Below, in pieces: positions 1 to 8,801 of a stretch of 64,000 nucleotides of DNA. The notes under the pieces were generated by a model, which made no database searches, was not told where the DNA came from, and saw nothing but the letters and a program-made list of their open reading frames with translations. Position 1 is the first letter of the stretch. Each line of letters starts with the position of its first letter. Both the position numbers and the translations under genes were made by a program. The DNA is from Longimicrobiales bacterium (GTDB taxonomy: Bacteria > Gemmatimonadota > Gemmatimonadetes > Longimicrobiales > Gaopeijiaceae). The stretch is taken from positions 1 to 64,000 of the forward strand of contig JANQNV010000198.1 of assembly GCA_028279425.1 (NCBI GenBank), given 5' to 3'.

Positions 1-72
1 CGTCGTTCCGCCTCGCCCCCGCGGCGCCTCCGCACCCTCGGCGGTCACCAGACTTTGGCGACACTACACTAG
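1..72 (+). repeat. Right end of a TIR-flanked repeat element (copy 1, cut by window edge)
   Basis: 71 of 72 bases match positions 50412-50483, the right end of the complete 168-bp copy; the only difference is at base 18 (C here, T there). Bases 51-72 are the 22-bp terminal inverted repeat, ending in CTAG. The TAG stop codon of the leftward upp gene (69-71) lies inside this CTAG. The left part of the copy is outside the window, so its full length cannot be seen. No transposase gene is visible. Confidence 0.85.
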
Positions 73-716
73 CGGGTCCCGAAGAGCCGGTCCCCCGCAT
101 CGCCCAGCCCCGGGAGGATGTAGCCCCGTTCGTCGAGTTCTCGGTCGAGGGCCGCTGCCAGGACGGGCACGTCGGGGTGGTCGCGCAGGAGCCGGCGCAC
201 CCCTTCCGGTGCCGCGACGAGACACAAGAAACGAATCGAAGCCGCCCCTCGGCGCTTGAGCCCCGAGATCGCCGCAGATGCCGACCCTCCGGTGGCGAGC
301 ATGGGGTCGAGCACGAGGAAGTCTCGCCCCTCCGCGTTCGGCGGCACCTTGAAGTAGTACTCGACCGGCTCGAGCGTCTCTTCGTTGCGGTAGAGCCCCA
401 CGTGGCCCACCCGCGCCCCCGGCATCAGGGACAGCACGCCCTCGACCATGCCGAGGCCCGCCCGCAGGATCGGGACCAGTACGAGCTTCTTGCCGCGGAT
501 CCGGCGCGCCACCGTCTTCTCCAGCGGGGTCGTCACGTCGACCTCTTCGGTCGGGAGCCCACGCGTCGCCTCGAAGGCCATCAGCATTGCGATCTCGTCG
601 ACGAGTTCCTTGAACTCCTTCTTGGGCGTGGTCCGCGCCCGCAGGAACGACAGTTTGTGGAGGATCAGCGGGTGATCCACGACGTGGAGATTGGGAAACT
701 GGGGTTCGTCGGTCAT
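69..716 (-). CDS. upp: Uracil phosphoribosyltransferase
   Basis: Cytoplasmic pyrimidine salvage enzyme that joins uracil to PRPP to give UMP. The 215-residue protein has the family's usual length. Residues 137-146 ([10 protein letters not shown]) form the PRPP-binding loop, and residues 198-210 ([13 protein letters not shown]) match the conserved uracil-binding C-terminus. The ATG at 716 has a purine-rich ribosome site (AAGAGGT) about 8 bases upstream, inside the end of the preceding Rossmann gene. The two genes are 4 bases apart and probably cotranscribed. The stop codon lies in the terminal inverted repeat of the element at 1-72. Confidence 0.96.
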   Translation of the reverse strand: MTDEPQFPNLHVVDHPLILHKLSFLRARTTPKKEFKELVDEIAMLMAFEATRGLPTEEVDVTTPLEKTVARRIRGKKLVLVPILRAGLGMVEGVLSLMPGARVGHVGLYRNEETLEPVEYYFKVPPNAEGRDFLVLDPMLATGGSASAAISGLKRRGAASIRFLCLVAAPEGVRRLLRDHPDVPVLAAALDRELDERGYILPGLGDAGDRLFGTR

Positions 717-720
717 CGCT

Positions 721-2379
721 CTACCTCTTGATCCGTTCGCCCTGGTCTTCGTGCCTGAAGACCCAGGCGGCCAGCCGACCGGGCCGCAGCGCCCCTACCT
801 CGTCGCCGAACTCGTGGTCTCCTCGCGACCCCTGCTCGAGCGACGGGCGCACCTCGATTTCGCGGCGAAGGGCCGCGCACCGCCGACGCCAACGCGCCCA
901 GTTGCTCGCACGCAAGTCGACCCATCCGGCGTCGACCACCCGCGGGTGGTCGGCGGGAAGGCCGGGCTCCGGCGGCACCTTGACGATGCGCCCTCGGAGC
1001 ATCTCCGTCCCCGAGGGAAGAAGCACGGGAAGCCCGACCGAGAGAATCCTCTGCCGCAGGTCGTCGTCCTCCCGAACTAACTCCAGCGTGCGCCGCGCCG
1101 TGTCGTCCGGATCGAGCTCGGCGGCCGCGGCGACGGTCGCAAAAAGTCGACGCAGGAGATCACTCTCGTACAGCAGCTTCGACAACCGCGGCGGTCCCAG
1201 CATCTCGTAGGCGACCGACGCGTGCCCGTATTCGGCTTCGAGGGCGTCCATGTGCCGCAGCACCTGGCTCCGCAGGACGCCCGCCCGGTAGGTCGGGCCC
1301 ATGGTCGCCGCGTCGAGGGCGGCCACCACGTCCTTGCCCGTCGGATGTGAGCGGATCTCGCGCAGCACGTTCTCGGCGATCTCCTCCGGGGTGACGAACT
1401 CCATGAGGCCGAGTGCCGTGAGCGTCTCGAACTCCGCGGGGCTGAAGAGCCCGTTCTCACCCGCATCGAGGTAGACCCCCTCCAGAGGCCCGTCCACCTC
1501 CCGCCAACAGTCCGCGGCATCACCCACGAAGGCCGCGTCGAGCGCTACGGGCTCCACGGCATCCGCACGGGGGATTGGGCGCCCGCCCCGCAGCACCGGT
1601 CCCACCCCGATCGACTTCCACGAGATCGCCGCGGTGGGCTTGATCTCCTTGACCGCGGGAGCGCCGGGGGTCCGCGCCATGAGATACAAGAGCAGTGTGT
1701 GCGCCCCCGCGAGCGACGCCTTCGCCAGCAGGACGCGGCTGGGTCGCTCCTCGGAGTGCGTGAACGGAATGTTGAGTCCCATACCCCCCGTGCCGGCGGT
1801 CCCCACCTTCACGTAGATCGCCGTCCCGGCCCGCGTCATCGCATCGAGCGCGATCTGCACGTGCCGGATCAGCTGGGGGAGGTAGAGGGTGGCGAGGTGA
1901 CCTTCGACGTCGTGGCGATCCGCAACGCCCTCGACGGCGCGGTCTCTCAGCCGCTTCGCGGAGGCGAAGGCGTTCTGGTAGGCCAACGCGCCGGCCGTGT
2001 TGATGCAGTCGATGATGACCTCGGGCCGCTCGTCGAGCAGCAGGCGACCGAGCGCCGACCGTTCGACCACCTCATCGGTCAGCTCTCCGTACACCTCGTC
2101 GACCAGGTGGCTTCGGGCCTCCGCGTCGGCGAGCACCCGCCGACGAGAGCGGTCCTTGAGCGAGTCCGGCACGAACAAGTCGCCGGCCGTACCGACGATT
2201 CGGTCGGCGGCCTCGGGAAACTCGGACAACAACTCTTCGCGGGCGCGCTCCGCCTCGATCGGAAGCAGCGACGCCAACACGAGGCGGGCTGGATCGTGCC
2301 GAAGGATCCGGCGCGACACGGCCAGCCCGACCAGCCCGGCTCCGCCGAGCACGAGTACACGACGTCCCGTCAATTCCAT
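721..2379 (-). CDS. Rossmann-fold NAD(P)-binding protein of unknown function
   Basis: A 552-residue soluble protein. Its N-terminus ([19 protein letters not shown]) is a dinucleotide-binding GxxGxxG segment of the SDR/epimerase type. The rest is not an ordinary 250-350 residue short-chain dehydrogenase: a long second half (from about residue 230) is rich in acidic helices and I do not recognise it. The ATG at 2379 is chosen over an upstream start at 2802 because a strong AGGAGG ribosome site sits 8 bases before it and the upstream part overlaps rluB. It lies between rluB (34-base gap) and upp (4-base gap). Fold is fairly sure; substrate is unknown. Confidence 0.8.
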   Translation of the reverse strand: MELTGRRVLVLGGAGLVGLAVSRRILRHDPARLVLASLLPIEAERAREELLSEFPEAADRIVGTAGDLFVPDSLKDRSRRRVLADAEARSHLVDEVYGELTDEVVERSALGRLLLDERPEVIIDCINTAGALAYQNAFASAKRLRDRAVEGVADRHDVEGHLATLYLPQLIRHVQIALDAMTRAGTAIYVKVGTAGTGGMGLNIPFTHSEERPSRVLLAKASLAGAHTLLLYLMARTPGAPAVKEIKPTAAISWKSIGVGPVLRGGRPIPRADAVEPVALDAAFVGDAADCWREVDGPLEGVYLDAGENGLFSPAEFETLTALGLMEFVTPEEIAENVLREIRSHPTGKDVVAALDAATMGPTYRAGVLRSQVLRHMDALEAEYGHASVAYEMLGPPRLSKLLYESDLLRRLFATVAAAAELDPDDTARRTLELVREDDDLRQRILSVGLPVLLPSGTEMLRGRIVKVPPEPGLPADHPRVVDAGWVDLRASNWARWRRRCAALRREIEVRPSLEQGSRGDHEFGDEVGALRPGRLAAWVFRHEDQGERIKR

Positions 2380-2413
2380 GGATCGACCTCCTCGGCCCGG
2401 AGGCCGCTCGCAA

Positions 2414-3139
2414 TCACTTCGGTTCGGTGGTTCCCGCCGCGCGCGACAGCGCCCGGACTTCGTCCGCCTCCAACTCGCGCCAACGCCCGACGCCCAGCCG
2501 TCCGAGGGCGATCGGGCCGAAGCGGACCCGATCGAGCCGGGTGACCGGAAAGCCGATCGCCTCGAACATCCGCCGCACCTCCCGGTTGCGCCCCTCCAGC
2601 AGGACGACGTGGAGCACAGCCCCGGGGCCGCCGTGGCGACGCACCTCCACGCGATGGGCTCGCGCGGGCCCGTCGTCGAGCTGCACCCCTTCCCGCAACC
2701 TCCGCAGGGCGTCTCGCGAGGGAGTCTCGGCCGTTCGGACCGCGTACTCGCGCTCCACCTCCGACGAAGGGTGCAGAAGCCGGTGCATCGACTCGCCGGC
2801 ATTCGACAGGAGGAGGAGCCCCCCGGTGTCCCGGTCCAGGCGTCCCACGTACTTGAGCGTCGCCCATTCGGGGGGGAGGCGGTCGTAGATGGTGGGCCGG
2901 CCTCCGGGATCCGACCGGGTCGTGAGCACGCCCCGCGGCTTGTGGAAGGCGATCCAACGCTCCGATTCCAGCTGCACCCGCCGCCCGTCGAATCGCACGA
3001 CGTCGGAGTCGGGATCGACCCGGCTCCCGAGTTCGGTCACGACGGCGCCGTTGACGCTGACGCGCCCCTCCTGCATCAGCCTCTCGGCCGCCCGTCGCGA
3101 CGCGACCCCTGCCCTCGACAGAAACTTCTGGAGCCGCAT
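2414..3139 (-). CDS. rluB: 23S rRNA pseudouridine synthase, RluB/RsuA family
   Basis: Converts a uridine in rRNA to pseudouridine. An S4 RNA-binding domain occupies residues 1-50 (starts MRLQKFLSRAGVASRR). The catalytic domain carries GRLDRDTGG at 99-107 with the nucleophile Asp102, and the family's late motif GRNREVRRMFEAIG. At 241 residues it is close to RluB size; RsuA/RluE-like substrate choice cannot be excluded. Its ATG overlaps the TGA of scpB by one base (TGATG), a pairing with scpAB common in many phyla. Confidence 0.92.
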   Translation of the reverse strand: MRLQKFLSRAGVASRRAAERLMQEGRVSVNGAVVTELGSRVDPDSDVVRFDGRRVQLESERWIAFHKPRGVLTTRSDPGGRPTIYDRLPPEWATLKYVGRLDRDTGGLLLLSNAGESMHRLLHPSSEVEREYAVRTAETPSRDALRRLREGVQLDDGPARAHRVEVRRHGGPGAVLHVVLLEGRNREVRRMFEAIGFPVTRLDRVRFGPIALGRLGVGRWRELEADEVRALSRAAGTTEPK

Positions 3140-3747
3140 CAGGCCTCGGGCACACCGGGCTCCGGCGTCGCGAAGATCTCCGGCTGCAGCTCGGGCTCGC
3201 CCTCTTCGTCGCCCAGCGGGATCCGCTCGCGGAGGACGATCGGGAGTTCCTCGGGGCGGGGCAGCTCCTCGAGTGTCGCGAAGCCGAAGTGCTCGAGGAA
3301 TCGACTCGTGGTCCCATACAGGAGGGGACGTCCGAGGCTCTCGGCGCGTCCGACCACCTCGATCAGCCCCCGGTCCTGTAGACTGCGGAGCACCCCCGAC
3401 GAGCTCACACCGCGGATGTACTCCACTTCCACACGCCCGATCGGTTGCCGGTACGCCACGATCGCCAGCGTTTCGAGCGCGGGGCCCGAGAGTCGGGACG
3501 GACGCGGCACCGTGTCGAAACGCTCGAGATAGGGGGCGAAGTCGGGCCGCGTCAGGAGCTGGTACCCCTCGGCCACCTCCGCCACCTGGAAGGCACGCTC
3601 GGCCTCGTCGTACTCCCGCCGGAGGGCGTCGATGGCCTCTTCCACCCGGTCCTCGTCGAGCTGCTCGTCGGCGCGGGCGATCTCGTCGGCTTTCAGCGGT
3701 GCGTCGCTGGCGAAGAGGATCGCCTCGACGATCTGACGGGTGTTCAT
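3139..3747 (-). CDS. scpB: Segregation and condensation protein B
   Basis: Winged-helix partner that binds ScpA and, through it, the SMC ATPase in the bacterial condensin complex. The 202-residue protein has the two ScpB winged-helix segments, including the conserved stretch LSGPALETLAIVAYRQPIGR and the following RGVSSSGVLRSLQDRGLIEV. The last 35 residues are acidic and low in complexity. The ATG at 3747 overlaps the TGA of scpA by four bases (ATGA), and its own stop overlaps the rluB start, so the three genes are translationally coupled. Confidence 0.95.
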   Translation of the reverse strand: MNTRQIVEAILFASDAPLKADEIARADEQLDEDRVEEAIDALRREYDEAERAFQVAEVAEGYQLLTRPDFAPYLERFDTVPRPSRLSGPALETLAIVAYRQPIGRVEVEYIRGVSSSGVLRSLQDRGLIEVVGRAESLGRPLLYGTTSRFLEHFGFATLEELPRPEELPIVLRERIPLGDEEGEPELQPEIFATPEPGVPEA

Positions 3748-4610
3748 GCCGGGACCTCGGCGTCGGGAGAAGAGGACGGGGCGCGGGCCGACCCCTCGGA
3801 CTCGTCGGCGTCGTCGCGACGGTAGAGCCACAGGTCGGTGAAGGGGGCCACCTGGCGCAGGAACAGCCACCGGCGACGGGTGAGTTCGAGCGAAGCCAGA
3901 AGGGTCATGACGCCGTGCATGCGGGCCTCGGCGTCGTCGACGTTGGTGAGGAGTCGGCTGAACTCGATCCTCGACGCCTGGCCGAGGCGCTCGAAGATCA
4001 TCTGCACCTTGTCTTCCATCGCAACGGGGCGAAGGGTCACGCGGTGACCGGAATCGTGGGGCTCCGGCAACTCGACGCCGAGCGCCGCCTGGAAGACGTC
4101 GTCCCACGTGGTTTCCAGGGGTGCCTCCACGAGGCGTGGCCGCGGTCGCGGTGGGGTGTAGCCTCGGGAGAAACGGCGACCCCGCTCCATCTCGGCCACC
4201 GACAGCCGGCTGGAGATCTCGCGGATCTGCTCGTACTCCAGCAGCCGCCGCACGAGTTCGGCGCGAGGGTCCTGATCCTCGTCGTCGGCGTGGCGCGGGA
4301 GCAGCATCTGCGCCTTGATGCGCACCAGCGTCGCCGCCATTTCGAGAAACTCGCCCGCGTGGTCCAGTTGGGCGACCTCGATGCTCTTCACGGCCGCGAG
4401 GAACTGACCGGTGATCCGAGCAATGGGAATGTCGAAGACATCGATGTCCTGCGTGCGGATCAGGTGGAGCAGCAGGTCGAGCGGCCCCTGGAACCGCTCG
4501 AGGTCGACGAGCAGGAACCCGTCTTTCGGGATGAAGAGGCTGCCGGCGCCCGCCTGCGGAGGGTTCAGCGCCACAGACGAATCCAGCTGTCGACCAGCCC
4601 CATCGTCCAA
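3744..4610 (-). CDS. scpA: Segregation and condensation protein A
   Basis: Kleisin subunit bridging SMC heads in chromosome condensation. Shows the ScpA N-terminal signature FQGPLDLLLHLIRTQDIDVFDIPI and the helical SMC-binding region EFLEMAATLVRIKAQMLLP, a variable middle and a C-terminal winged helix; 288 residues is slightly longer than usual. The assigned ATG at 4610 would overlap the upstream protease gene by 46 bases. The first recognisable family residues start about 35 codons later, so the true start may lie downstream at a non-ATG codon. Couples to scpB by an ATGA overlap. Confidence 0.93.
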   Translation of the reverse strand: MDDGAGRQLDSSVALNPPQAGAGSLFIPKDGFLLVDLERFQGPLDLLLHLIRTQDIDVFDIPIARITGQFLAAVKSIEVAQLDHAGEFLEMAATLVRIKAQMLLPRHADDEDQDPRAELVRRLLEYEQIREISSRLSVAEMERGRRFSRGYTPPRPRPRLVEAPLETTWDDVFQAALGVELPEPHDSGHRVTLRPVAMEDKVQMIFERLGQASRIEFSRLLTNVDDAEARMHGVMTLLASLELTRRRWLFLRQVAPFTDLWLYRRDDADESEGSARAPSSSPDAEVPA

Positions 4611-5206
4611 TCGACCGGCGCAAGGAGCGTCTGCAAGGCCCCGGGCAGAAAGAAGACGAGGCCCATGAGCGCCAGAATCCCGAAGCGCCCGAAGCGACGG
4701 TACGGGCCCGCGAGACCGGCGGGCAGCAGGTGGGCCACCACATGCGACCCATCGAGGGGAGGGATGGGCAGCAGGTTGAAGAAGGCCAGGATCAGATTCA
4801 GGTAGATCCCGTAGACGAGGCCCGTGGCGACCGCGGAGGCGAAGGGCGATCCTGCGCCGAGTCCCCCGACCAGAGGCCCCGCGAGCAGCGTCAGGGCGGC
4901 GGCCAGCCCGAGATTCGAGACGATTCCGGCGAGCGACACCCGAATGTCACTCCAGGGGTGCGACTTGAAGTAGCGCGGATCGATCGGCACCGGTTTCGCC
5001 CACCCGAAGATCACGCCCCCCGCGCTGTAGAGGAACGCGGGCACGAGAAACGACCCCATCAGGTCGAGGTGAGGGCGCGGGTCGAGGGTGATGCGACCGA
5101 GACGCTCGGCGGTGGGATCCCCCTCTCGACGCGCCTGCCACGCGTGAGCGACCTCGTGAAGGACGACCGAGGCGATGAGGATCGGAACGAAGAGGACGAG
5201 CATCAT
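4565..5206 (-). CDS. Site-2 protease family (M50) intramembrane metalloprotease
   Basis: A 213-residue membrane zinc protease that would cleave transmembrane segments; substrate unknown. HEVAH at residues 17-21 supplies two zinc ligands, and NLLPIPPLDG near residue 160 carries the third ligand and the family's LDG motif. Five to six hydrophobic segments are visible. It is the short M50B form without a PDZ domain, like those often found beside scpAB. An ATGATG pair gives two possible starts (5206 or 5203); a longer reading from 5632 runs antisense through rpsT and is rejected. First gene of the leftward scp-rlu-upp run. Confidence 0.92.
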   Translation of the reverse strand: MMLVLFVPILIASVVLHEVAHAWQARREGDPTAERLGRITLDPRPHLDLMGSFLVPAFLYSAGGVIFGWAKPVPIDPRYFKSHPWSDIRVSLAGIVSNLGLAAALTLLAGPLVGGLGAGSPFASAVATGLVYGIYLNLILAFFNLLPIPPLDGSHVVAHLLPAGLAGPYRRFGRFGILALMGLVFFLPGALQTLLAPVDWTMGLVDSWIRLWR

Positions 5207-5316
5207 AGCCCGCAAAGCTACCCTCGGGTCGCGGAGCCTGGCTACCCCTGGTCGCGTCCTGCGCAGGTGGCCGACCGCCGCTCGGCCGCCCGCGCCCGCA
5301 CAGCACCTGCTCCCCG

Positions 5317-5345
5317 TTGATCCCAGTTGACCGCGGAGGTATCTT
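5317..5345 (+). promoter_or_regulatory. Probable sigma-70 type promoter of rpsT
   Basis: TTGATC (5317-5322) and TATCTT (5340-5345) are separated by exactly 17 bases, giving a start near 5352 and a leader of about 50 bases before rpsT. It is the best promoter-like pair in the 196-base divergent spacer. It is read by eye only. Confidence 0.55.
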
Positions 5346-5402
5346 AGTCGGCTCATGCACGCCCACGAGGCGCAACGACACGGGACAGCTGGACGCGACG
5401 CG

Positions 5403-5660
5403 ATGCCGAACATCAAGAGTTCTACGAAGCGCATGGTCCTCGGCCGCCAGGCCAATGAGGCGAACCGCAAGAAGCGTTCGACGCTTCGCACCGCCATGAA
5501 GAAGGTGCGCAACGCCGAGACGGCCGACGAGGCGCGTCCCTTCCTGCAACGGTCCATCGCGCTCCTCGATCGGGCAGCCGGCAAGCGCCTGATCCATCCG
5601 AACAAGGCGGCGCGGCTCAAGAGCCAACTCACCCGCCACGTCGCCGGCCTCGAGGCCTGA
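5403..5660 (+). CDS. rpsT: 30S ribosomal protein S20
   Basis: Primary 16S rRNA-binding protein of the small subunit. 85 residues, very basic, starting MPNIKSSTKRM and ending in the typical HPNKAARLKSQLTRHV helix; family length is 85-90. An in-frame ATG at 5355 would add 16 unlikely residues, so the start at 5403 is used. It has no strong ribosome site, as in many S20 genes, which are often translationally autoregulated. It is a single-gene unit: promoter at 5317, terminator at 5711. Confidence 0.96.
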   Translation: MPNIKSSTKRMVLGRQANEANRKKRSTLRTAMKKVRNAETADEARPFLQRSIALLDRAAGKRLIHPNKAARLKSQLTRHVAGLEA

Positions 5661-5710
5661 CCGGACTCGACGTCGGAGACCGCGCTCGACGCTCGAGCGG
5701 AGCGATGTGA

Positions 5711-5746
5711 CGAAAGGGCCCCGGGGGATGACCCCGGGGCCCTTCG
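5711..5746. terminator. Strong bidirectional hairpin terminator between rpsT and pyrC
   Basis: A perfect 13-bp GC-rich stem (5714-5726 with 5732-5744) closes a five-base loop and is extended by CGA/TCG at its base. It sits 50 bases after rpsT and 64 bases after the convergent pyrC. AA and TT flank the stem but no long T-run follows, typical of GC-rich genomes. Confidence 0.8.
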
Positions 5747-5809
5747 TCGTGTCGTACGGAGCCGACCGAGGCGGACCCGAGCACGCGCCGCCGGCGTCGT
5801 CCCGGTGGG

Positions 5810-7096
5810 TCAGTCGCCGTGAACCACCCGCCCTCCGACGATGGTGTATACCGCCCGACCCTTCAGATCCCAACCGGCGAACGGCGTATTGCTGCTGCGC
5901 GACACGAAGGTCGTCGGGTCGACGGTCCACGCCGCGTCGAGGTCGAGCACCGTGACGTCGGCCGGTGAACCGACGGCCAGGCTTCCTCCCGGAAGTCGAA
6001 AGGCCCGCGCCGGCTGGGTGCTCATTCGCTCCACCATCGTCGACAGGTCGAGGATCCCCTCCCCGACGATGTGCGTGAGAATCAGTCCGACCGACGTCTC
6101 GAGTCCGACGACACCATTCGGGGCATCGTCGAAAGCCCGCTCCTTCTCGTCGTAGTGGTGCGGCGCATGATCCGTGGCGATCACGTCGAGTGTACCGTCG
6201 CGCAGCCCCTCCACGACGGCCTGGCGGTCCACCTCGGAGCGTAGGGGTGGATTCATCTTGGCGTCGGTTCGATAGCCCTCGACCGCCGCATCCGTGAGGA
6301 GCAGGTGGTGGGGAGACGCCTCGGCCGTCACATGCACCCCCCGCGCCTTCGCCTGACGAATCGACTCCACCCCGAAGGCGGTCGACACGTGCTGCAGATG
6401 GATGTGCCCGCCCGTGAACTCGGCCACCAACAGGTCGCGCACGATGTGCACGTCTTCGCTCGCATTCGGCTTGCCCCGAACCCCGAGCCGACTCGACACC
6501 AGCCCCTCGTTCATCTGGCCGCCCCGCGAAAGCCCCAGGTCTTCGGGGTGATCGGCCACCGGCACGTCGAAGCCGCGCGCATACTCCAGCGCGAGCCGCA
6601 TGAGGCCCGAGTCCATGACCGGGTGGCCGTCGTCGGTCACCGCCACGGCGCCCGCCTCGATCATCTCGCCCATCGGCGCCATGCGCTCGCCCGCGAGCCC
6701 GAGCGAGATCGCGCCGGTGGGATACACGCGCGCCCCGCCCGCCTTCGCGCCCTGCGAGGCGACGAACCCGACCAGCGCCGGGGAATCGATGACCGGATCC
6801 GTGTTGGGCATGGCCACCACGGCGGTGAATCCCCCGGCGGCGGCCGCCAGAGCCCCGCTCGCGATGGTTTCCTTGTGCTCCTGACCCGGCTCGCGGAGGT
6901 GCACGTGCACGTCGATCAGGCCCGGGGTCACCACCGTGCCGGCCACGTCGATCTCGCGTGCCGTATCCGGTGCCTCCAGCCCCGGACCGCGCGCGGCCAC
7001 CCGGCCGTCGACCAGCAAGACGTCGCCGACCTCGTCGAGGCCCTGCGACGGGTCCACGACGCGGCCGCCGCGCAACACGATCGGTCGCTCACTCAT
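5810..7096 (-). CDS. pyrC: Dihydroorotase
   Basis: Third step of de novo pyrimidine synthesis: cyclises carbamoyl-aspartate to dihydroorotate. 428 residues, type I (AtzA-like) length. The metal motif [10 protein letters not shown] (residues 62-71, His64 and His66) and the later ATDHAPHH segment are intact, as is MPNTDPV. The ATG at 7096 overlaps the pyrB stop by four bases (ATGA). Last gene of the leftward pyrR-pyrB-pyrC operon, ended by the hairpin at 5711. Confidence 0.96.
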   Translation of the reverse strand: MSERPIVLRGGRVVDPSQGLDEVGDVLLVDGRVAARGPGLEAPDTAREIDVAGTVVTPGLIDVHVHLREPGQEHKETIASGALAAAAGGFTAVVAMPNTDPVIDSPALVGFVASQGAKAGGARVYPTGAISLGLAGERMAPMGEMIEAGAVAVTDDGHPVMDSGLMRLALEYARGFDVPVADHPEDLGLSRGGQMNEGLVSSRLGVRGKPNASEDVHIVRDLLVAEFTGGHIHLQHVSTAFGVESIRQAKARGVHVTAEASPHHLLLTDAAVEGYRTDAKMNPPLRSEVDRQAVVEGLRDGTLDVIATDHAPHHYDEKERAFDDAPNGVVGLETSVGLILTHIVGEGILDLSTMVERMSTQPARAFRLPGGSLAVGSPADVTVLDLDAAWTVDPTTFVSRSSNTPFAGWDLKGRAVYTIVGGRVVHGD

Positions 7097-8049
7097 GCGT
7101 CACTCCCTCGTTTGGCCGCCTCGGCCTTGTCGGGTGCGCCTCCGGCAAGCAGGTAGAGCACTGCCATGCGGACGGCGACACCGTTGGTCACCTGGTTCAG
7201 GATCACGGAATGGGGACCGTCGGCCACATCGGAGTCGATCTCGACCCCGCGGTTCATCGGTCCGGGGTGAAGGATCAGAATGTCGCGACCGGCCGCCTCG
7301 AGTCGCGCACGGGATACGCCGTAGATGCGGTTGTACTCGCGGAGCGACGGCACGAATCCGCCCTCCATCCGCTCGAGCTGGAGGCGCAGGACGTTCAACA
7401 CGTCGGCCCACTCCATGGCCGCCTCGACCCGGCCGAACACCCGGACGCCCATGTCTTCGATTCCCACCGGGAGCAAGGTGCGGGGCCCGCACACCGCCAC
7501 CTGCGCGCCCAGCGCACGCAGGCCGAAGATGTTGCTCCGCGCGACGCGCGAGTGGAGGACGTCGCCGACGATACACACCTTGAGCCCCTCGAGCCGGCCG
7601 AGGTGGTCGCGGATCGTCAGGAGATCGAGGAGGGCCTGGGTGGGGTGTTCGTGTCGGCCGTCCCCGGCGTTGACCACCATCGACGGAATCCTCTCCGCGA
7701 GGAAGCGCGCCGCGCCCGACGAGCCGTGTCGCATGACGACCATGTCGATCTTCATGGCCTCGAGATTCCGCGCCGTATCGACCAGCGTCTCACCCTTGGT
7801 GACCGACGATCCCGTCGACGAAATGTTCACCGTGTCGGCGCTCAGTCGCTTCTCGGCGAATTCGAACGATACCCGGGTGCGCGTCGACGGCTCGAAGAAG
7901 AGGTTCACGATGGTCTTGCCACGCAGGACCGGCACCTTCTTGATGCGACGCTCGCTGATCTCCTTGAACGGCTCGGCCGTGTCGAGGATCATGGTGATCT
8001 GCTGCGCGTCGAGACCCTCGAGGCCCACGAGGTCTTTGCCGAGAGGCAT
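7093..8049 (-). CDS. pyrB: Aspartate carbamoyltransferase catalytic chain
   Basis: Condenses carbamoyl phosphate with aspartate, the committed step of pyrimidine synthesis. 318 residues. The carbamoyl-phosphate loop FFEPSTRTR (STRTR at 55-59), the HPTQALLD segment and the HPGPMNRG C-terminal motif are all present. The ATG at 8049 matches the family N-terminus; a longer reading to 8220 overlaps pyrR and is not needed. No pyrI regulatory chain is visible in the window. It begins 11 bases after pyrR ends. Confidence 0.96.
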   Translation of the reverse strand: MPLGKDLVGLEGLDAQQITMILDTAEPFKEISERRIKKVPVLRGKTIVNLFFEPSTRTRVSFEFAEKRLSADTVNISSTGSSVTKGETLVDTARNLEAMKIDMVVMRHGSSGAARFLAERIPSMVVNAGDGRHEHPTQALLDLLTIRDHLGRLEGLKVCIVGDVLHSRVARSNIFGLRALGAQVAVCGPRTLLPVGIEDMGVRVFGRVEAAMEWADVLNVLRLQLERMEGGFVPSLREYNRIYGVSRARLEAAGRDILILHPGPMNRGVEIDSDVADGPHSVILNQVTNGVAVRMAVLYLLAGGAPDKAEAAKRGSDA

Positions 8050-8060
8050 CGTCACCGGGT

Positions 8061-8618
8061 TCAATCGTCCTCCGAGGGGGTTACGAGGTCGACCCCGAGT
8101 CGCTGATCGACTCCCGGGACGAGGACTTCGACGCGCCGTCCCGCGGGCACGTCGATCCGGCGACCGACGACGTCGGCTTGCACCGGGATCTCGCGTCCAT
8201 CGCGGTCGGCGAGAACACACAGGAGCACCCGCGCCGGGCGCCCCCAGTCCATCAATTCGTTCAGCGCTGCGCGCACCGTACGTCCGGTGTAGAGCACATC
8301 GTCGACGAGGACGACGGTGCGGGAGTCGATGCCCTCCTGCGGCAACTCCGTTTCCCCGATGACCGGGCGAGGGCCGATCACCGCGAGGTCGTCTCGATAC
8401 AGGGTGATGTCGAGGGCGCCCACCGAGGGCGCCCGGCCTTCGGCGCGTTCGATCTCGTCGCGAAGGAGCGCCGCGATGAGGTCGCCTCGCCGCCGGATCC
8501 CCATGATCACGAGGCCGTCGGTGCCGCCGTTGATTTCGACGATCTCGCGGGCCATCCGGGCCAGCGCGCGGCGGACCGCGGCGTCGTCCATCACGGAGTT
8601 GCGGAGCGGTGACGACAT
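8061..8618 (-). CDS. pyrR: Bifunctional pyrimidine operon regulator / uracil phosphoribosyltransferase
   Basis: In Bacillus, PyrR binds pyr mRNA when UMP is high and causes attenuation; it also has weak UPRT activity. This 185-residue protein has the PRPP loop [13 protein letters not shown] (102-114) and the typical [13 protein letters not shown] segment. The ATG at 8618 gives a short extra N-terminus; ATG at codon 10 is an alternative. It heads pyrR-pyrB-pyrC, which suggests control of the operon. I could not find the classic PyrR-binding loop in the short leader, so the mode of regulation is open. Confidence 0.93.
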   Translation of the reverse strand: MSSPLRNSVMDDAAVRRALARMAREIVEINGGTDGLVIMGIRRRGDLIAALLRDEIERAEGRAPSVGALDITLYRDDLAVIGPRPVIGETELPQEGIDSRTVVLVDDVLYTGRTVRAALNELMDWGRPARVLLCVLADRDGREIPVQADVVGRRIDVPAGRRVEVLVPGVDQRLGVDLVTPSEDD

Positions 8619-8674
8619 GGGCCGACGAGCCTGGTTGTGGAAATCCGAAGTCGCCGGCCGAGCACCGGCGCCGG

Positions 8675-8704
8675 AATGTGCCGCACGGCGCGCGCCGATG
8701 TCAA
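8675..8704 (-). promoter_or_regulatory. Possible promoter of the pyrRBC operon
   Basis: On the minus strand a consensus -35 TTGACA (8699-8704) is followed after 18 bases by CACATT (8675-8680), a poor -10. The transcript would begin near 8668 and have a leader of about 50 bases containing a 6-bp hairpin (8652-8657 with 8665-8670). Confidence 0.4.
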
Positions 8705-8724
8705 CGCGGGGCCCTCACCCCGTC

Positions 8725-8753
8725 TTTACATCTCTGGTACAGCCTCGCATTGT
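8725..8753 (+). promoter_or_regulatory. Possible promoter of the NhaC-type antiporter gene
   Basis: TTTACA (8725-8730), a 17-base spacer and CATTGT (8748-8753) would start transcription near 8760, about 40 bases before the ATG at 8802. It diverges from and lies just outside the pyrR promoter. Weak evidence by eye. Confidence 0.4.
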
Positions 8754-8801
8754 GACCCGTCCGCGCCCACAGACCGCCCCTCCCTCCAGGGTCCCCGCAG
8801 G

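Noticed and set aside
8652-8670. Hairpin in the pyrR leader as a PyrR-binding loop
   Set aside because: The 7-base loop does not resemble the known PyrR-binding consensus; kept only as a note in the promoter entry.
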